Shown piece after piece: positions 1 through 6,061 of a stretch of 8,805 bases of DNA; the first letter of the stretch is position 1; every line of letters starts with the position of its first letter. The stretch spans positions 2,971,400 to 2,980,204 of the forward strand of contig CP059264.1 in the NCBI GenBank assembly GCA_013693915.1. Reading direction: 5' to 3'. A model generated the notes under the pieces. It was not told the DNA's origin and did no database searches. It saw only the letters and a program-made list of their open reading frames with translations. This DNA is from Dechloromonas sp. GTDB taxonomy: Bacteria; Pseudomonadota; Gammaproteobacteria; Burkholderiales; Rhodocyclaceae. The position numbers and the translations under genes are program-made.

Positions 1-387
1 GGGGGCAAGCCGGCGGGTCTGGTTTTCGAGGCGGTCGCACCCGACGGCTACGCCGGCAAGATCAGGCTGCTGATCGCCCTGCGCGCCGACGGGACGGTCG
101 CTGGAGTGCGCGTGACCCAGCACAAGGAAACGCCCGGTCTCGGCGATTACATCGAGGTCAGGAAGGACAAGAACAAGGCCCGCCCGTGGATCACCCAGTT
201 CGCGGACATATCGCTGGCCCAGGTAACCGACAGCGAGTGGAAAGTGAAAAAGGACGGCGGGCGCATCGACTTTTACGCCGGCGCCACCGTAACCCCGCGT
301 GCGGTGTCCAAAGCGGTATTGAAGGCCGTCAAGTGGGCCACCGCGCATCGCGACCAGATTTTTGCCGAAACGGGAGCCAACAAATGA
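1..387 (+). CDS. rnfG: RnfG/RsxG, FMN-binding subunit of the Rnf complex (5' truncated)
   Basis: Only the last 128 codons are in the window; the frame is open from base 1 and ends at TGA 385-387. RnfG is a periplasmic, membrane-anchored subunit of the ion-translocating ferredoxin:NAD oxidoreductase (Rnf) and carries a covalently bound FMN. The fragment shows the FMN-binding domain: a PGLGDYIE stretch (fragment residues about 45-52) matching the family's GLG segment, and a C-terminal AGATVTPRAV stretch (about 93-102) matching the (S/T)GAT flavinylation motif. The acceptor threonine would be fragment residue 96 (bases 286-288). The usual Ser/Thr before GAT is Ala here, but GAT is intact. The stop codon overlaps the rnfE start (ATGA), indicating translational coupling and the usual rnf order G-E. 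The N-terminal anchor lies outside the window. Confidence 0.93.
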   Translation, partial: GGKPAGLVFEAVAPDGYAGKIRLLIALRADGTVAGVRVTQHKETPGLGDYIEVRKDKNKARPWITQFADISLAQVTDSEWKVKKDGGRIDFYAGATVTPRAVSKAVLKAVKWATAHRDQIFAETGANK

Positions 388-1070
388 TCACCCGCGACGA
401 ATTCCGCACCATTGCCGACAACGGCATCTGGAAACAGAACACCTCGATCGTCCAGATCCTCGGCCTTTGTCCGCTGCTGGCGGTGACCACCAACGCGGTC
501 AACGGCATCATGCTGTCGCTGGCGACGATCCTGGTCATGGCCCTGTCCAACGTTGCCGTCGCCTCGCTGCGCAACTTCATCCCGCACGAGATCCGCATCC
601 CGGTGTTCATCCTGATCGTCGCCGCGCTGGTCACCGTCGTCGACCTGCTGTTCAACGCCAACCTGCACGAGCTCTACCTGGTGCTCGGCATCTTCATCCC
701 GCTGATCGTCACCAACTGCATCGTCCTCGCGCGCGTAGAGGCCTTCGCCGCCAAGAACCCGCCGCTGCAGTCAACCTTCGACGGCGTTTTCATGGGCGTC
801 GGCATGCTGTGGACGCTCGCCCTGCTCGGCGGCATGCGCGAACTGCTCGGCAACGGCACGCTGTTCGGCGGCATCGACATGGTCTTCCCCGGCCTGTCGC
901 CGCTCCAACTGTTGCCCGAGAGCTATCCCGGCTTCCTGCTCGCCCTGCTGCCGCCCGGCGCCTTCATCCTGCTCGGCTGCATGATCGCCTGGAAGAACTG
1001 GATGGATGCCCGCGCCGCCGCGCGCGTCCAGCGCAAGCCACGGCGGCCGGCGGCGGCTGGAGTGCACTAG
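384..1070 (+). CDS. rnfE: RnfE/RsxE, integral membrane subunit of the Rnf complex
   Basis: This 228-residue hydrophobic protein has the normal length of RnfE, one of two homologous membrane subunits (A and E) of the Rnf complex in the cytoplasmic membrane. About six membrane segments are visible, roughly residues 23-43, 44-61, 71-90, 96-116, 133-150 and 183-203, followed by a basic cytoplasmic tail. Family hallmarks are the NGIWKQN start (13-19), GLCPLLAVT with Cys29, and IVTNCIVLARVEAFA with Cys112. In Rnf/Nqr complexes the equivalent cysteines help hold the iron-sulfur cluster at the RnfA/RnfE interface. I chose ATG 384 because it overlaps the rnfG stop, has a purine-rich GGGAG about 8 bases upstream, and gives the family's MITRDEF-type start. 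It is the last rnf gene here; the next gene is unrelated and about 150 bases away. Confidence 0.95.
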   Translation: MITRDEFRTIADNGIWKQNTSIVQILGLCPLLAVTTNAVNGIMLSLATILVMALSNVAVASLRNFIPHEIRIPVFILIVAALVTVVDLLFNANLHELYLVLGIFIPLIVTNCIVLARVEAFAAKNPPLQSTFDGVFMGVGMLWTLALLGGMRELLGNGTLFGGIDMVFPGLSPLQLLPESYPGFLLALLPPGAFILLGCMIAWKNWMDARAAARVQRKPRRPAAAGVH

Positions 1071-1100
1071 CTCGACCGCGGGCACGCGGCGGTTTCGAGC
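1070..1100 (+). terminator. Possible hairpin at the end of the rnf operon
   Basis: Directly after the rnfE stop, GCTCGA (1070-1075) pairs with TCGAGC (1095-1100), and inside it CCGCG (1076-1080) pairs with CGCGG (1085-1089) around a GGCA loop, leaving one bulged side. The position suits transcript end or 3' protection of the rnf message. There is no T-run after it, so a classical intrinsic terminator is not demonstrated. Confidence 0.35.
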
Positions 1101-1222
1101 GGCCAGTTGTGGCAGCCGATCAGCGGTTGGCGGCACGTCGAAGAATTTTCGCTTCGTGTGACAACCAAAACGCGACCCGTGCGTTAGTTTGAATTAGCTT
1201 TCATCATTTCGAGGGATTCGCA

Positions 1223-1840
1223 GTGCGTTGGTTGATGGCCGCAGTTGTTGCGGCGCTCACTTCATTCGTGGTCAATGCCGCCGAGCCGGTAGCCATCGAG
1301 GCGCCTACGGCAGACGTTGCCGTCGTCGCCGAACACGCGGTTACCGTCACGCCGGTGCCGATGCCTGTACCGGTGACCGAATTGCGGGTCCCCACGGCGC
1401 GCGTCGCCGAGGTCCGTCCGGCCCGACAGGCGAAGGCGCCGACGACCAAGAGCATCGCAAAATCGCTGCTCTCGCGGACGGAACGCCATCAGGCCGCGTT
1501 GCTGTCGTCCAAGACCGTTGCCGGCGCGACCGTGGTCCATACCCTGGTCAACGACGACGACGATGAATACGATTCGGAGAACCTCGATCTCCACCGCTCG
1601 TTCAGCCGCCCAAAGCTGGTCAAGGTCGGCGACCAGGACGACGACGATCTGTTCGCCATCACCGATGCCGTGAAGCTGCGCTTGTACCTTGCCCGCATGA
1701 AGGCGGTCGAGGCGCACGTCCTGGCCAGGGCGGCCGACGACCCGGCCGCCGGCGACGACGACCTCCCGGACACGGTCACGCAGAGGCTGCTGCTGGCGCG
1801 CACGATGGCCGTGCAGGCGCACCGGAAGAAGTTTTCCTAG
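1223..1840 (+). CDS. Hypothetical exported acidic protein with internal repeat
   Basis: I do not recognise this 205-residue protein. It starts at GTG 1223, with GAGGG (1211-1215) as ribosome binding site. The N-terminus is a signal peptide: MRWLM, a hydrophobic core to about residue 17, and likely cleavage after VNA (about 19), so the product is probably periplasmic. Residues 20-60 are rich in Ala, Val and Pro; 60-90 are basic (RPARQAKAPTTKSIAKS). Three aspartate clusters follow: DDDDEYDSE (111-119), DDDD (139-142) and DDD (178-180). The second and third each precede a related segment, DAVKLRLYLARMKAVEAH (148-165) and DTVTQRLLLARTMAVQAH (183-200), identical at 11 of 18 positions, so the C-terminal half looks duplicated. 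Acid clusters plus amphipathic basic segments could bind metal or a partner, but that is speculation. It appears to be a single-gene unit; an 18-base palindrome lies just after its stop. Confidence 0.75.
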   Translation: MRWLMAAVVAALTSFVVNAAEPVAIEAPTADVAVVAEHAVTVTPVPMPVPVTELRVPTARVAEVRPARQAKAPTTKSIAKSLLSRTERHQAALLSSKTVAGATVVHTLVNDDDDEYDSENLDLHRSFSRPKLVKVGDQDDDDLFAITDAVKLRLYLARMKAVEAHVLARAADDPAAGDDDLPDTVTQRLLLARTMAVQAHRKKFS

Positions 1841-1846
1841 TCCGGA

Positions 1847-1864
1847 ACGGTTCGGCCGAACCGT
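1847..1864. terminator. Perfect 18-base palindrome after the 205-residue ORF
   Basis: ACGGTTCGGCCGAACCGT is a perfect inverted repeat that begins 7 bases after the preceding stop codon. As RNA it would fold into a short GC-rich hairpin, so a transcription end is the simplest reading. No T-run follows, and a perfectly symmetric DNA palindrome could equally be a protein-binding site. Confidence 0.45.
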
Positions 1865-2174
1865 CCGCAAATCCGCGTTGAATTGGCCATGTCCGCGCTC
1901 GTGGCTTGGCTGCCTCGCCGCCGTCGGACGGCCGCCCCACGGGTCAACGCCCGCCAGCGATGCAACCGCAGGGTATCGGGAACCGCTGCCTCCCCTTGCC
2001 CAGAAGTGGGCACCGAACCGCGCCATGAGATTGCCTGGCGTCGCCTGACCACCCGGGCAGCGGCTTTCCGCTCTCCGGGCGAAGATCGTTCGTCGCCCGC
2101 GTCGGCGACCGGGAACCCGGGAAAGCGGCGGTTCATCTCCGGCTGGCGCGAACAACCGGCAGTGGCAGACATTC
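1865..2174. other. Gene-free GC-rich stretch
   Basis: No convincing gene is seen here on either strand. Frames stay open only because of GC richness; their translations are Arg/Ala/Pro-rich, without domain motifs or good ribosome binding sites. Small inverted repeats occur, for example GTCGCC (2092-2097) against GGCGAC (2104-2109), with nothing to give them a specific role. The stretch could be a decayed gene or a long leader region. Confidence 0.4.
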
Positions 2175-2195
2175 AAATGCGAATGTTTCCTATTT
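2175..2195 (+). promoter_or_regulatory. Fur-box-like operator upstream of feoB
   Basis: AAATGCGAA (2175-2183) and TTCCTATTT (2187-2195) form an imperfect inverted repeat (7 of 9 pairs) around TGT. The site resembles the AAATGAGAAT-n-ATTCTCATTT type of ferric-uptake-regulator box. It overlaps the -35 of a good promoter (2193-2221) and lies upstream of ferrous-iron transport genes, which supports Fur repression under iron sufficiency. A further half-site-like CCATTCTCACTT (2227-2238) lies just beyond the -10. The feoB start is about 350 bases downstream. Confidence 0.5.
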
Positions 2196-2221
2196 ACAAG
2201 CTGCCGATCTGGCGATAAGAT
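2193..2221 (+). promoter_or_regulatory. Sigma70-type promoter, probably reading toward feoBA
   Basis: TTTACA (2193-2198, 5 of 6 to consensus) and TAAGAT (2216-2221, 4 of 6) are separated by the ideal 17 bases. The -35 overlaps the Fur-like operator, an arrangement expected of an iron-repressed promoter. The start point would be near 2228, followed by AAGGA and an ATG at 2251. Confidence 0.5.
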
Positions 2222-2250
2222 GCAAACCATTCTCACTTCAAGGAATGATC

Positions 2251-2475
2251 ATGCGCTCCCCGGTATCCACCACGTCGATTGCCGGTGCCATACTGTGGTG
2301 CCCGCTGGTCACCTTTTCGCACTAGCGATGCCCCCAACTCCGGGCAGGCGTCGTCAGCCTGCTGCAGATCCAGGGCGACCGCCGCTGCCCGGGCACATCG
2401 GCAGCGCCTGGAACGTCAGGCGCATCCGCGTTTCCGGTGTCGCGACGGTCGCCGTGGTGAGCGCGCCGAAAAACC
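2251..2475 (+). pseudogene. Possible decayed gene for a small exported protein
   Basis: An ATG at 2251 has AAGGA (2240-2244) at good spacing and encodes 24 residues: MRSPVST, then a hydrophobic stretch like a signal peptide (SIAGAILWCPLVTFS), then stop TAG 2323-2325. The same frame continues past the stop with LRAGVVSLLQIQGDRRCP (about 2338-2391); another frame then gives HIGSAWNVRRIRVSGV (about 2394-2441). Joined, these resemble a small exported-protein pattern of the form DSRCPxxVxCxWAGxxxVxxxV, so I infer an early stop and at least one frameshift in a dead gene. The resemblance is from memory and weak. The region could equally be a non-coding leader between the Fur-like promoter and feoB. 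Confidence 0.25.
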
Positions 2476-2498
2476 TCCCGCCCCGGCATGATGCCCGC

Positions 2499-2510
2499 GA
2501 TAATGCGAAC
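2499..2510 (+). promoter_or_regulatory. Possible second Fur-like half site or -10 near feoB
   Basis: GATAATGCGAAC lies 41 bases before the feoB ATG. It contains a GATAAT hexamer (5 of 6 to a -10 box) and repeats the eight bases AATGCGAA that are also in the upstream Fur-like operator (2176-2183). No good -35 is found at the right distance and the second operator half is missing, so this is only suggestive. Confidence 0.25.
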
Positions 2511-2551
2511 ACTGCGGGTGAACCGAGCAAGACTCTCTCAGCCCAGAAATC

Positions 2552-4498
2552 ATGACCGCCACCACTGCTCCCAACAACGCCATCCTCCTCGTCGGCCACC
2601 CCAATGTCGGCAAGTCGGTGCTCTTTCACCGGCTGACCGGCGCCTACGTCAACGTTTCCAACTACCCCGGCACCACGGTCGAGGTCACCCGCGCCAGCGC
2701 CCGCTTCGACAGCAGCGCCGCGCTGCTCGACACGCCGGGCGTCCTCGCCCTGCCGTCACGCAGCGACGATGAACGCGCCACCATGCGCGCCCTGCTCAAC
2801 GAGGAAACGCGCTGTCTCGTCCAGGTCGGCGACGCCAAGAACCTGCGCCGCACGCTGACGCTGACCGCGCTGCTCGCCGAACTCGGCGTGCCGATGGTGC
2901 TGGCCCTCAACATGCACGACGAAGCCGCGGCGCGCGGCGTCACCGTCGACATCCGGGCGCTTGCCGAGGAACTCGGCATCCCGGTGCTGGCCACCGTCGC
3001 CACCGGCGGCGAAGGCATCGGCGAGCTGACCAGCAGCCTCGGCCAGGCCCGGCCGCCGGGCGCGCTCCTGCACTACGACGCCGACAGCGAGGCCGACATC
3101 GCCCGCGTCGCCGAGGCCATCGCGCGCCTCGCCCCGCACCCGCATCTGGCGGCGCGCGGGCTTGCGATCCTCTATCTCGGCGGCGATGCCGAAGTCGCCG
3201 CCTGGCTGGAGGAGCGCGCCGCCGACAACTTCCCGGAAATCAAGGCGCTGCGCCAGGCCGCCTCGCACCGCACCGCGAACAAGGTGGCGGCATTGCTCGC
3301 CCGCGAGCGCAGCGAAGCCGCCGACACCCTGGCGACCAGCGTCATCCAGCGCGCCGCGCGCAGCAGCCCGCTGCTCGCCCAGCGCCTCGGCCAGTATGTC
3401 GTGCATCCGCTGTGGGGCATCCCGATCCTGCTCGGCGTGCTCTACGTGGTCTACGAATTCGTCGGCGTCTTCGGCGCGACGACGCTGGTCGGGCTGCTGG
3501 AGAAGGACCTCTTCGAAGGCATCCTCAACCCGACATTCACCGATTTCGTGACTGCCGCGGTCGACGTCCCGTGGATCGCCGAATTGCTGGTCGGCCAGTA
3601 CGGCCTGTGGACCATGGGCATGACCTACGCGCTGGCGCTCATCCTCCCGATCGTCACCACCTTCTTCATCGCCTTCGGCGTCCTCGAGGATTCCGGCTAC
3701 CTGCCGCGCCTGTCCGTCATCGCCAACCGGCTGTTCGCCCTGATCGGCCTCAACGGCCGCGCCGTGCTGCCGATGGTGCTCGGGCTCGGCTGCGTGACGA
3801 TGGCGACGCTGACCACGCGCATCCTGCACAGCCCGCGCGAGCGCCTGATCACCATCCTGCTGCTGGCGCTCGCCATCCCCTGCTCGGCGCAACTCGGCGT
3901 CGTCCTCGGCATGCTCGGCAGCGTCTCGTTCACCGCCGTCCTGATCTGGACGCTGGCCATGGTCGGCGTCCTCCTGCTGGTCGGCTTCCTTGCCAGCAAG
4001 CTGATCCCCGGCCGGCGCATCCCGCTCGTCACCGAACTGCCGCCGATGCGCATGCCGATCCTCGGCAACGTCCTCAAGAAGACCGCCGGCCGCCTCAAGT
4101 GGTATTTGGTCGAGGTCATTCCGCTCTTCCTGCTCGGCACCTTCATCATGTTCGCGCTCGACAAGCTCGGCATTCTGCCCGGCATCATCAAGGCCGGCGA
4201 GCCGCTGGTCACCGGCTGGCTCGGCCTGCCGCCGGAGGCCAGCGCCGCCTTCGTCATGGGCTTCCTGCGCCGCGACTTCGGCGCCACCGGCCTCTTCGCC
4301 ATGGCGCACAACCTGAGCCCGATCCAGGCCGTGGTCGGCATGATCACCATCACGCTGTTCATCCCCTGCTTCGCCAGCCTGATGATGATGGTCAAGGAAC
4401 AGGGCGTGAAGATCGCGCTGGCCATGGTCGCCGTCATCGTCCCCTTCGCCTTCCTCGTCGGCGGCCTGTTCAACCTGCTGCTGCACGCCGTCTGGTAA
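2552..4498 (+). CDS. feoB: Ferrous iron transporter FeoB, short variant
   Basis: FeoB is a cytoplasmic-membrane Fe(II) importer with an N-terminal G domain. The G motifs are GHPNVGKS (15-22, G1), NYPGTTVEV (37-45, G2), DTPG (60-63, G3; FeoB usually has DLPG) and NMHD (120-123, G4). A helical linker runs to about 270. The membrane part opens with HPLWGIPILLGVLYVVYEF (285-303) and contains EDSGYLPRL (379-387), GLGC with Cys414, AIPCSAQLG with Cys444, FLRRDFGATGLF (571-582) and LFIPC with Cys606, all matching FeoB gate-region landmarks. At 648 residues it is over 100 shorter than the E. coli-type protein. The usual GCNVPA gate motif reads GCVTMA, keeping only the Cys. ATG 2552 begins just before the G domain; its Shine-Dalgarno is poor. 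feoA follows after 4 bases. Fur-like control is suggested upstream. Confidence 0.93.
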   Translation: MTATTAPNNAILLVGHPNVGKSVLFHRLTGAYVNVSNYPGTTVEVTRASARFDSSAALLDTPGVLALPSRSDDERATMRALLNEETRCLVQVGDAKNLRRTLTLTALLAELGVPMVLALNMHDEAAARGVTVDIRALAEELGIPVLATVATGGEGIGELTSSLGQARPPGALLHYDADSEADIARVAEAIARLAPHPHLAARGLAILYLGGDAEVAAWLEERAADNFPEIKALRQAASHRTANKVAALLARERSEAADTLATSVIQRAARSSPLLAQRLGQYVVHPLWGIPILLGVLYVVYEFVGVFGATTLVGLLEKDLFEGILNPTFTDFVTAAVDVPWIAELLVGQYGLWTMGMTYALALILPIVTTFFIAFGVLEDSGYLPRLSVIANRLFALIGLNGRAVLPMVLGLGCVTMATLTTRILHSPRERLITILLLALAIPCSAQLGVVLGMLGSVSFTAVLIWTLAMVGVLLLVGFLASKLIPGRRIPLVTELPPMRMPILGNVLKKTAGRLKWYLVEVIPLFLLGTFIMFALDKLGILPGIIKAGEPLVTGWLGLPPEASAAFVMGFLRRDFGATGLFAMAHNLSPIQAVVGMITITLFIPCFASLMMMVKEQGVKIALAMVAVIVPFAFLVGGLFNLLLHAVW

Positions 4499-4502
4499 AG
4501 CC

Positions 4503-4778
4503 ATGACCCCGAAACCCGAAATCCGCAAGGCCGCCCGCCTGCCGCTCGCCTTCATCCCTCCCGGACGGGAAGTCCGCCTCGCTGGATTCGGCGACGAAAT
4601 CGACCCGCTCCAGCGCGAACAACTGACCGCCTACGGCCTCGCCGAATCGCGCCCGCTCAAGGTCCTGCAACAGCGGCCGATGACGGTCATCCTCGCCGAC
4701 GAAGTCGAACTCGCGCTCGAACACGCCGTCGCCCGTTACATCTGGGTGGAAAAGGATGCTGGCGAGGTTCCGGGATAG
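4503..4778 (+). CDS. feoA: FeoA-domain protein
   Basis: This 91-residue protein shows the small SH3-like FeoA pattern: LPLAFIPPGREVRLAGF (13-29), a turn region, QLTAYGLAESRPLKVLQQ (40-57), then PMTVILADEVELALEHAVARYIWVE (59-83), corresponding to the family's loop, LAL and A..I.V segments. FeoA is a cytoplasmic accessory protein that supports FeoB-dependent Fe(II) uptake, possibly by contacting the FeoB G domain or core. It starts 4 bases after the feoB stop, so the two are almost certainly co-transcribed and translationally coupled. The order feoB-feoA is the reverse of the common feoA-feoB. The charged N-terminal extension (1-12) is not part of the core fold. Confidence 0.82.
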   Translation: MTPKPEIRKAARLPLAFIPPGREVRLAGFGDEIDPLQREQLTAYGLAESRPLKVLQQRPMTVILADEVELALEHAVARYIWVEKDAGEVPG

Positions 4779-5033
4779 GCCGAGCCGCGTGGCCCTGGCA
4801 TTCGCCGGGCGGTTGTTGCTGCTCTTGATCGAAAGGTTTCTGACCCTTACGGCACTTCTCGAGCGGTTCGGTCGGCAAGACTGATGTTTTGCGTTGTGTG
4901 TTTTGCGTTGTGCTGGTGGGAGGGGCTGGAACTGATAGCATATGCAAGGTAACCAGTGTTGCTGTTGGGATGGCAGGCTGGGAAATCGTGTCCCCTATTG
5001 TTCTATTATTCAGTTCATAGCCGAAACGGAATC
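4779..5033. other. Non-coding junction between the feo operon and accessory genes
   Basis: No credible gene is seen. A possible 62-residue frame starting at 4942 has no ribosome binding site and no recognisable motif. Base composition shifts here from the GC-rich feo genes to a more AT-rich segment. The stretch holds a 14-base tandem repeat (4885-4912) and TGTCCCCTATT (4989-4999), which is like one end of the dispersed GGGGACA-type repeats. Confidence 0.4.
4885..4912 (+). repeat. Two exact tandem copies of a 14-base unit
   Basis: TGTTTTGCGTTGTG occurs at 4885-4898 and again, identically and directly adjacent, at 4899-4912. It lies in the gap after feoA at the boundary with the AT-richer segment. 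No function is evident; replication slippage is the simplest origin. Confidence 0.85.
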
Positions 5034-5071
5034 ATGTTTAAAGAGCTTGTGCCCAGCCAGTTCTACGGAAA

Positions 5072-5614
5072 ATGCACTCGGCAGTGACGACCATACCCAC
5101 CCCACAAGAGCGAATGGATGTGGCGTTTGACAACTACTTTGCGTTGTCGGACGTTCTGCGGGAGGATCTACTTGCACTGCTTGAAACTGAGATCGATTCG
5201 CAGCACTGGCGTCGTAACTATGTCCGTGTGAGCGCGTCATTGATTGAGGGCTACGCCCACTGTCTCCGCGAAATGTGCGCGGTCAGCTTCGAATGCGTCG
5301 CGCCCGAGATCAGCGAAAGGGAAGCTGAAGTTATCCGGTCGGAACGGAGTTTCAATGCGAATGAACGCATTAAGCTCACCCTACGCGCGGCGTACAAACT
5401 GTTCGAACTACAACCCGCGCCGAACTTTGGTGGTCATGAATGGCCAAGCGCGCAACGCGTTCTCGAAAGGCGCCACCTTCTCATGCACCCCAAAACACCC
5501 GCCGACCTTGAAATCTCCAACGAGCTGTGGTTAAAACTACGAGACGACGTCACGTGGCTCGTCGAACAACTCTTTAACTTCATTGCCGCACTTCAGGCTA
5601 AACATGGCGGCTAA
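5072..5614 (+). CDS. HEPN-motif protein of unknown function
   Basis: This 180-residue, mostly helical, soluble protein belongs to no family I can name with confidence. It has acidic and amphipathic helices (about 20-45, 47-75, 80-115), and QRVLERRHLLMHPKT (128-142), which contains R-x4-H (Arg134, His139), the signature of HEPN domains found in RNases, toxins and nucleic-acid-associated proteins. A helical C-terminus (149-176) follows. A bare R-x4-H is short, so the HEPN call is an inference. The start is ambiguous: ATG 5072 has GGAA only 3 bases upstream; ATG 5114 has AAGAGCG next to it and removes 14 poorly structured residues. Its sequence is AT-richer than feo. No partner antitoxin is seen beside it. 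The TAA stop lies inside an attC-like structure, suggesting it may be an integron cassette gene. Confidence 0.7.
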   Translation: MHSAVTTIPTPQERMDVAFDNYFALSDVLREDLLALLETEIDSQHWRRNYVRVSASLIEGYAHCLREMCAVSFECVAPEISEREAEVIRSERSFNANERIKLTLRAAYKLFELQPAPNFGGHEWPSAQRVLERRHLLMHPKTPADLEISNELWLKLRDDVTWLVEQLFNFIAALQAKHGG

Positions 5615-5670
5615 TACTGCATTCGAGCGGGACGCGCCGCAAGCGGCGCGTCCCTCAGGCCGCATTTGCC
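5609..5670 (+). other. Degenerate integron attC-like site / strong hairpin
   Basis: GGGACGCGCCGC (5629-5640) and GCGGCGCGTCCC (5643-5654) are a perfect 12-base inverted repeat separated by AA. Outside it, GGCTAAT (5609-5615) pairs with ATTTGCC (5664-5670) with one mismatch, in the positions of the attC R'' and R' core sites. The left arm CATTCGAGCGGGACG and right CCCTCA resemble arms of attC sites I know. The upstream TAA stop lies within R'', as is common in cassettes. Against it, R' should read GTTRRRY and here begins ATT, and the right arm is short. The alternative is an ordinary transcription terminator without a T-run. Confidence 0.4.
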
Positions 5671-5707
5671 AAAGTCACCGACTACTTTCACCTGTCAGGA
5701 ACCACAA

Positions 5708-6049
5708 ATGAGAAAACTTCTTGTTGCCGCCTCCATAGCCGTGTCATGCCTTGTTGGATGTGCGAGTACAGGTGTCATTCCAATGGATCAAGACTCATAC
5801 ATGATTGGCAAAAAGGACGGCGCACCGGGTCTAGGGGTTTCACTAAGCAACAAAGCTGAGGTTTATCGTGAAGCCAACGAATTTTGCCGAGCGAAGGGCC
5901 TTGAAGTCATGACTTTGGAAGTAATTACAACACCAGCACGGCCTGCCCAATTAGGATCAACAGAGTTGCGTTTCAAGTGCGTAACACCGGGAGGCACTGC
6001 ACAGCCATTTCAAAAGATCCCAGACAACGTGATCGAAATCCGTAAGTAA
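5708..6049 (+). CDS. Small conserved lipoprotein of unknown function
   Basis: From ATG 5708, with CAGGA about 9 bases before it, this encodes 113 residues. An upstream in-frame ATG (5666) would put 14 hydrophilic residues before the signal peptide and overlap the hairpin, so I reject it. The N-terminus is a lipoprotein signal: MRKLL, a hydrophobic core, and lipobox LVGC with Cys18 as the lipidation site. Residues at mature positions +2 and +3 are Ala and Ser, which favours the outer membrane. The mature part has MDQDSYMI (26-33), a helix NKAEVYREANEFCRAKG (48-64) and a TELRFKC strand (85-91); Cys60 and Cys91 could form a disulfide. It resembles a widespread uncharacterised proteobacterial lipoprotein of this pattern. 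It appears monocistronic and follows the attC-like hairpin by about 37 bases. Confidence 0.8.
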   Translation: MRKLLVAASIAVSCLVGCASTGVIPMDQDSYMIGKKDGAPGLGVSLSNKAEVYREANEFCRAKGLEVMTLEVITTPARPAQLGSTELRFKCVTPGGTAQPFQKIPDNVIEIRK

Positions 6050-6061
6050 ACTGGCTGCCCA

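Noticed and set aside
186..383. Upstream extension of the rnfE frame
   Set aside because: It overlaps the well-supported rnfG reading frame; the coupled ATG at 384 gives the normal family N-terminus and length.
1883..2218. Plus-strand frame of 111 codons between the exported-protein gene and feoB
   Set aside because: It is Arg/Pro/Ala-rich, has no ribosome binding site, and runs through the Fur-like operator and promoter.
2756..4555. Long open frame on the minus strand opposite feoB
   Set aside because: It is antisense to an unmistakable FeoB and its translation is low-complexity (E/D/R/G/H-rich), as expected opposite a GC-rich gene.
4942..5130. 62-codon plus-strand frame
   Set aside because: It has no ribosome binding site, an unstructured composition, and overlaps the HEPN-motif gene start.
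5666..5707. Earlier start for the lipoprotein
   Set aside because: It would place 14 polar residues before a perfect lipoprotein signal peptide; ATG 5708 has the better ribosome binding site.
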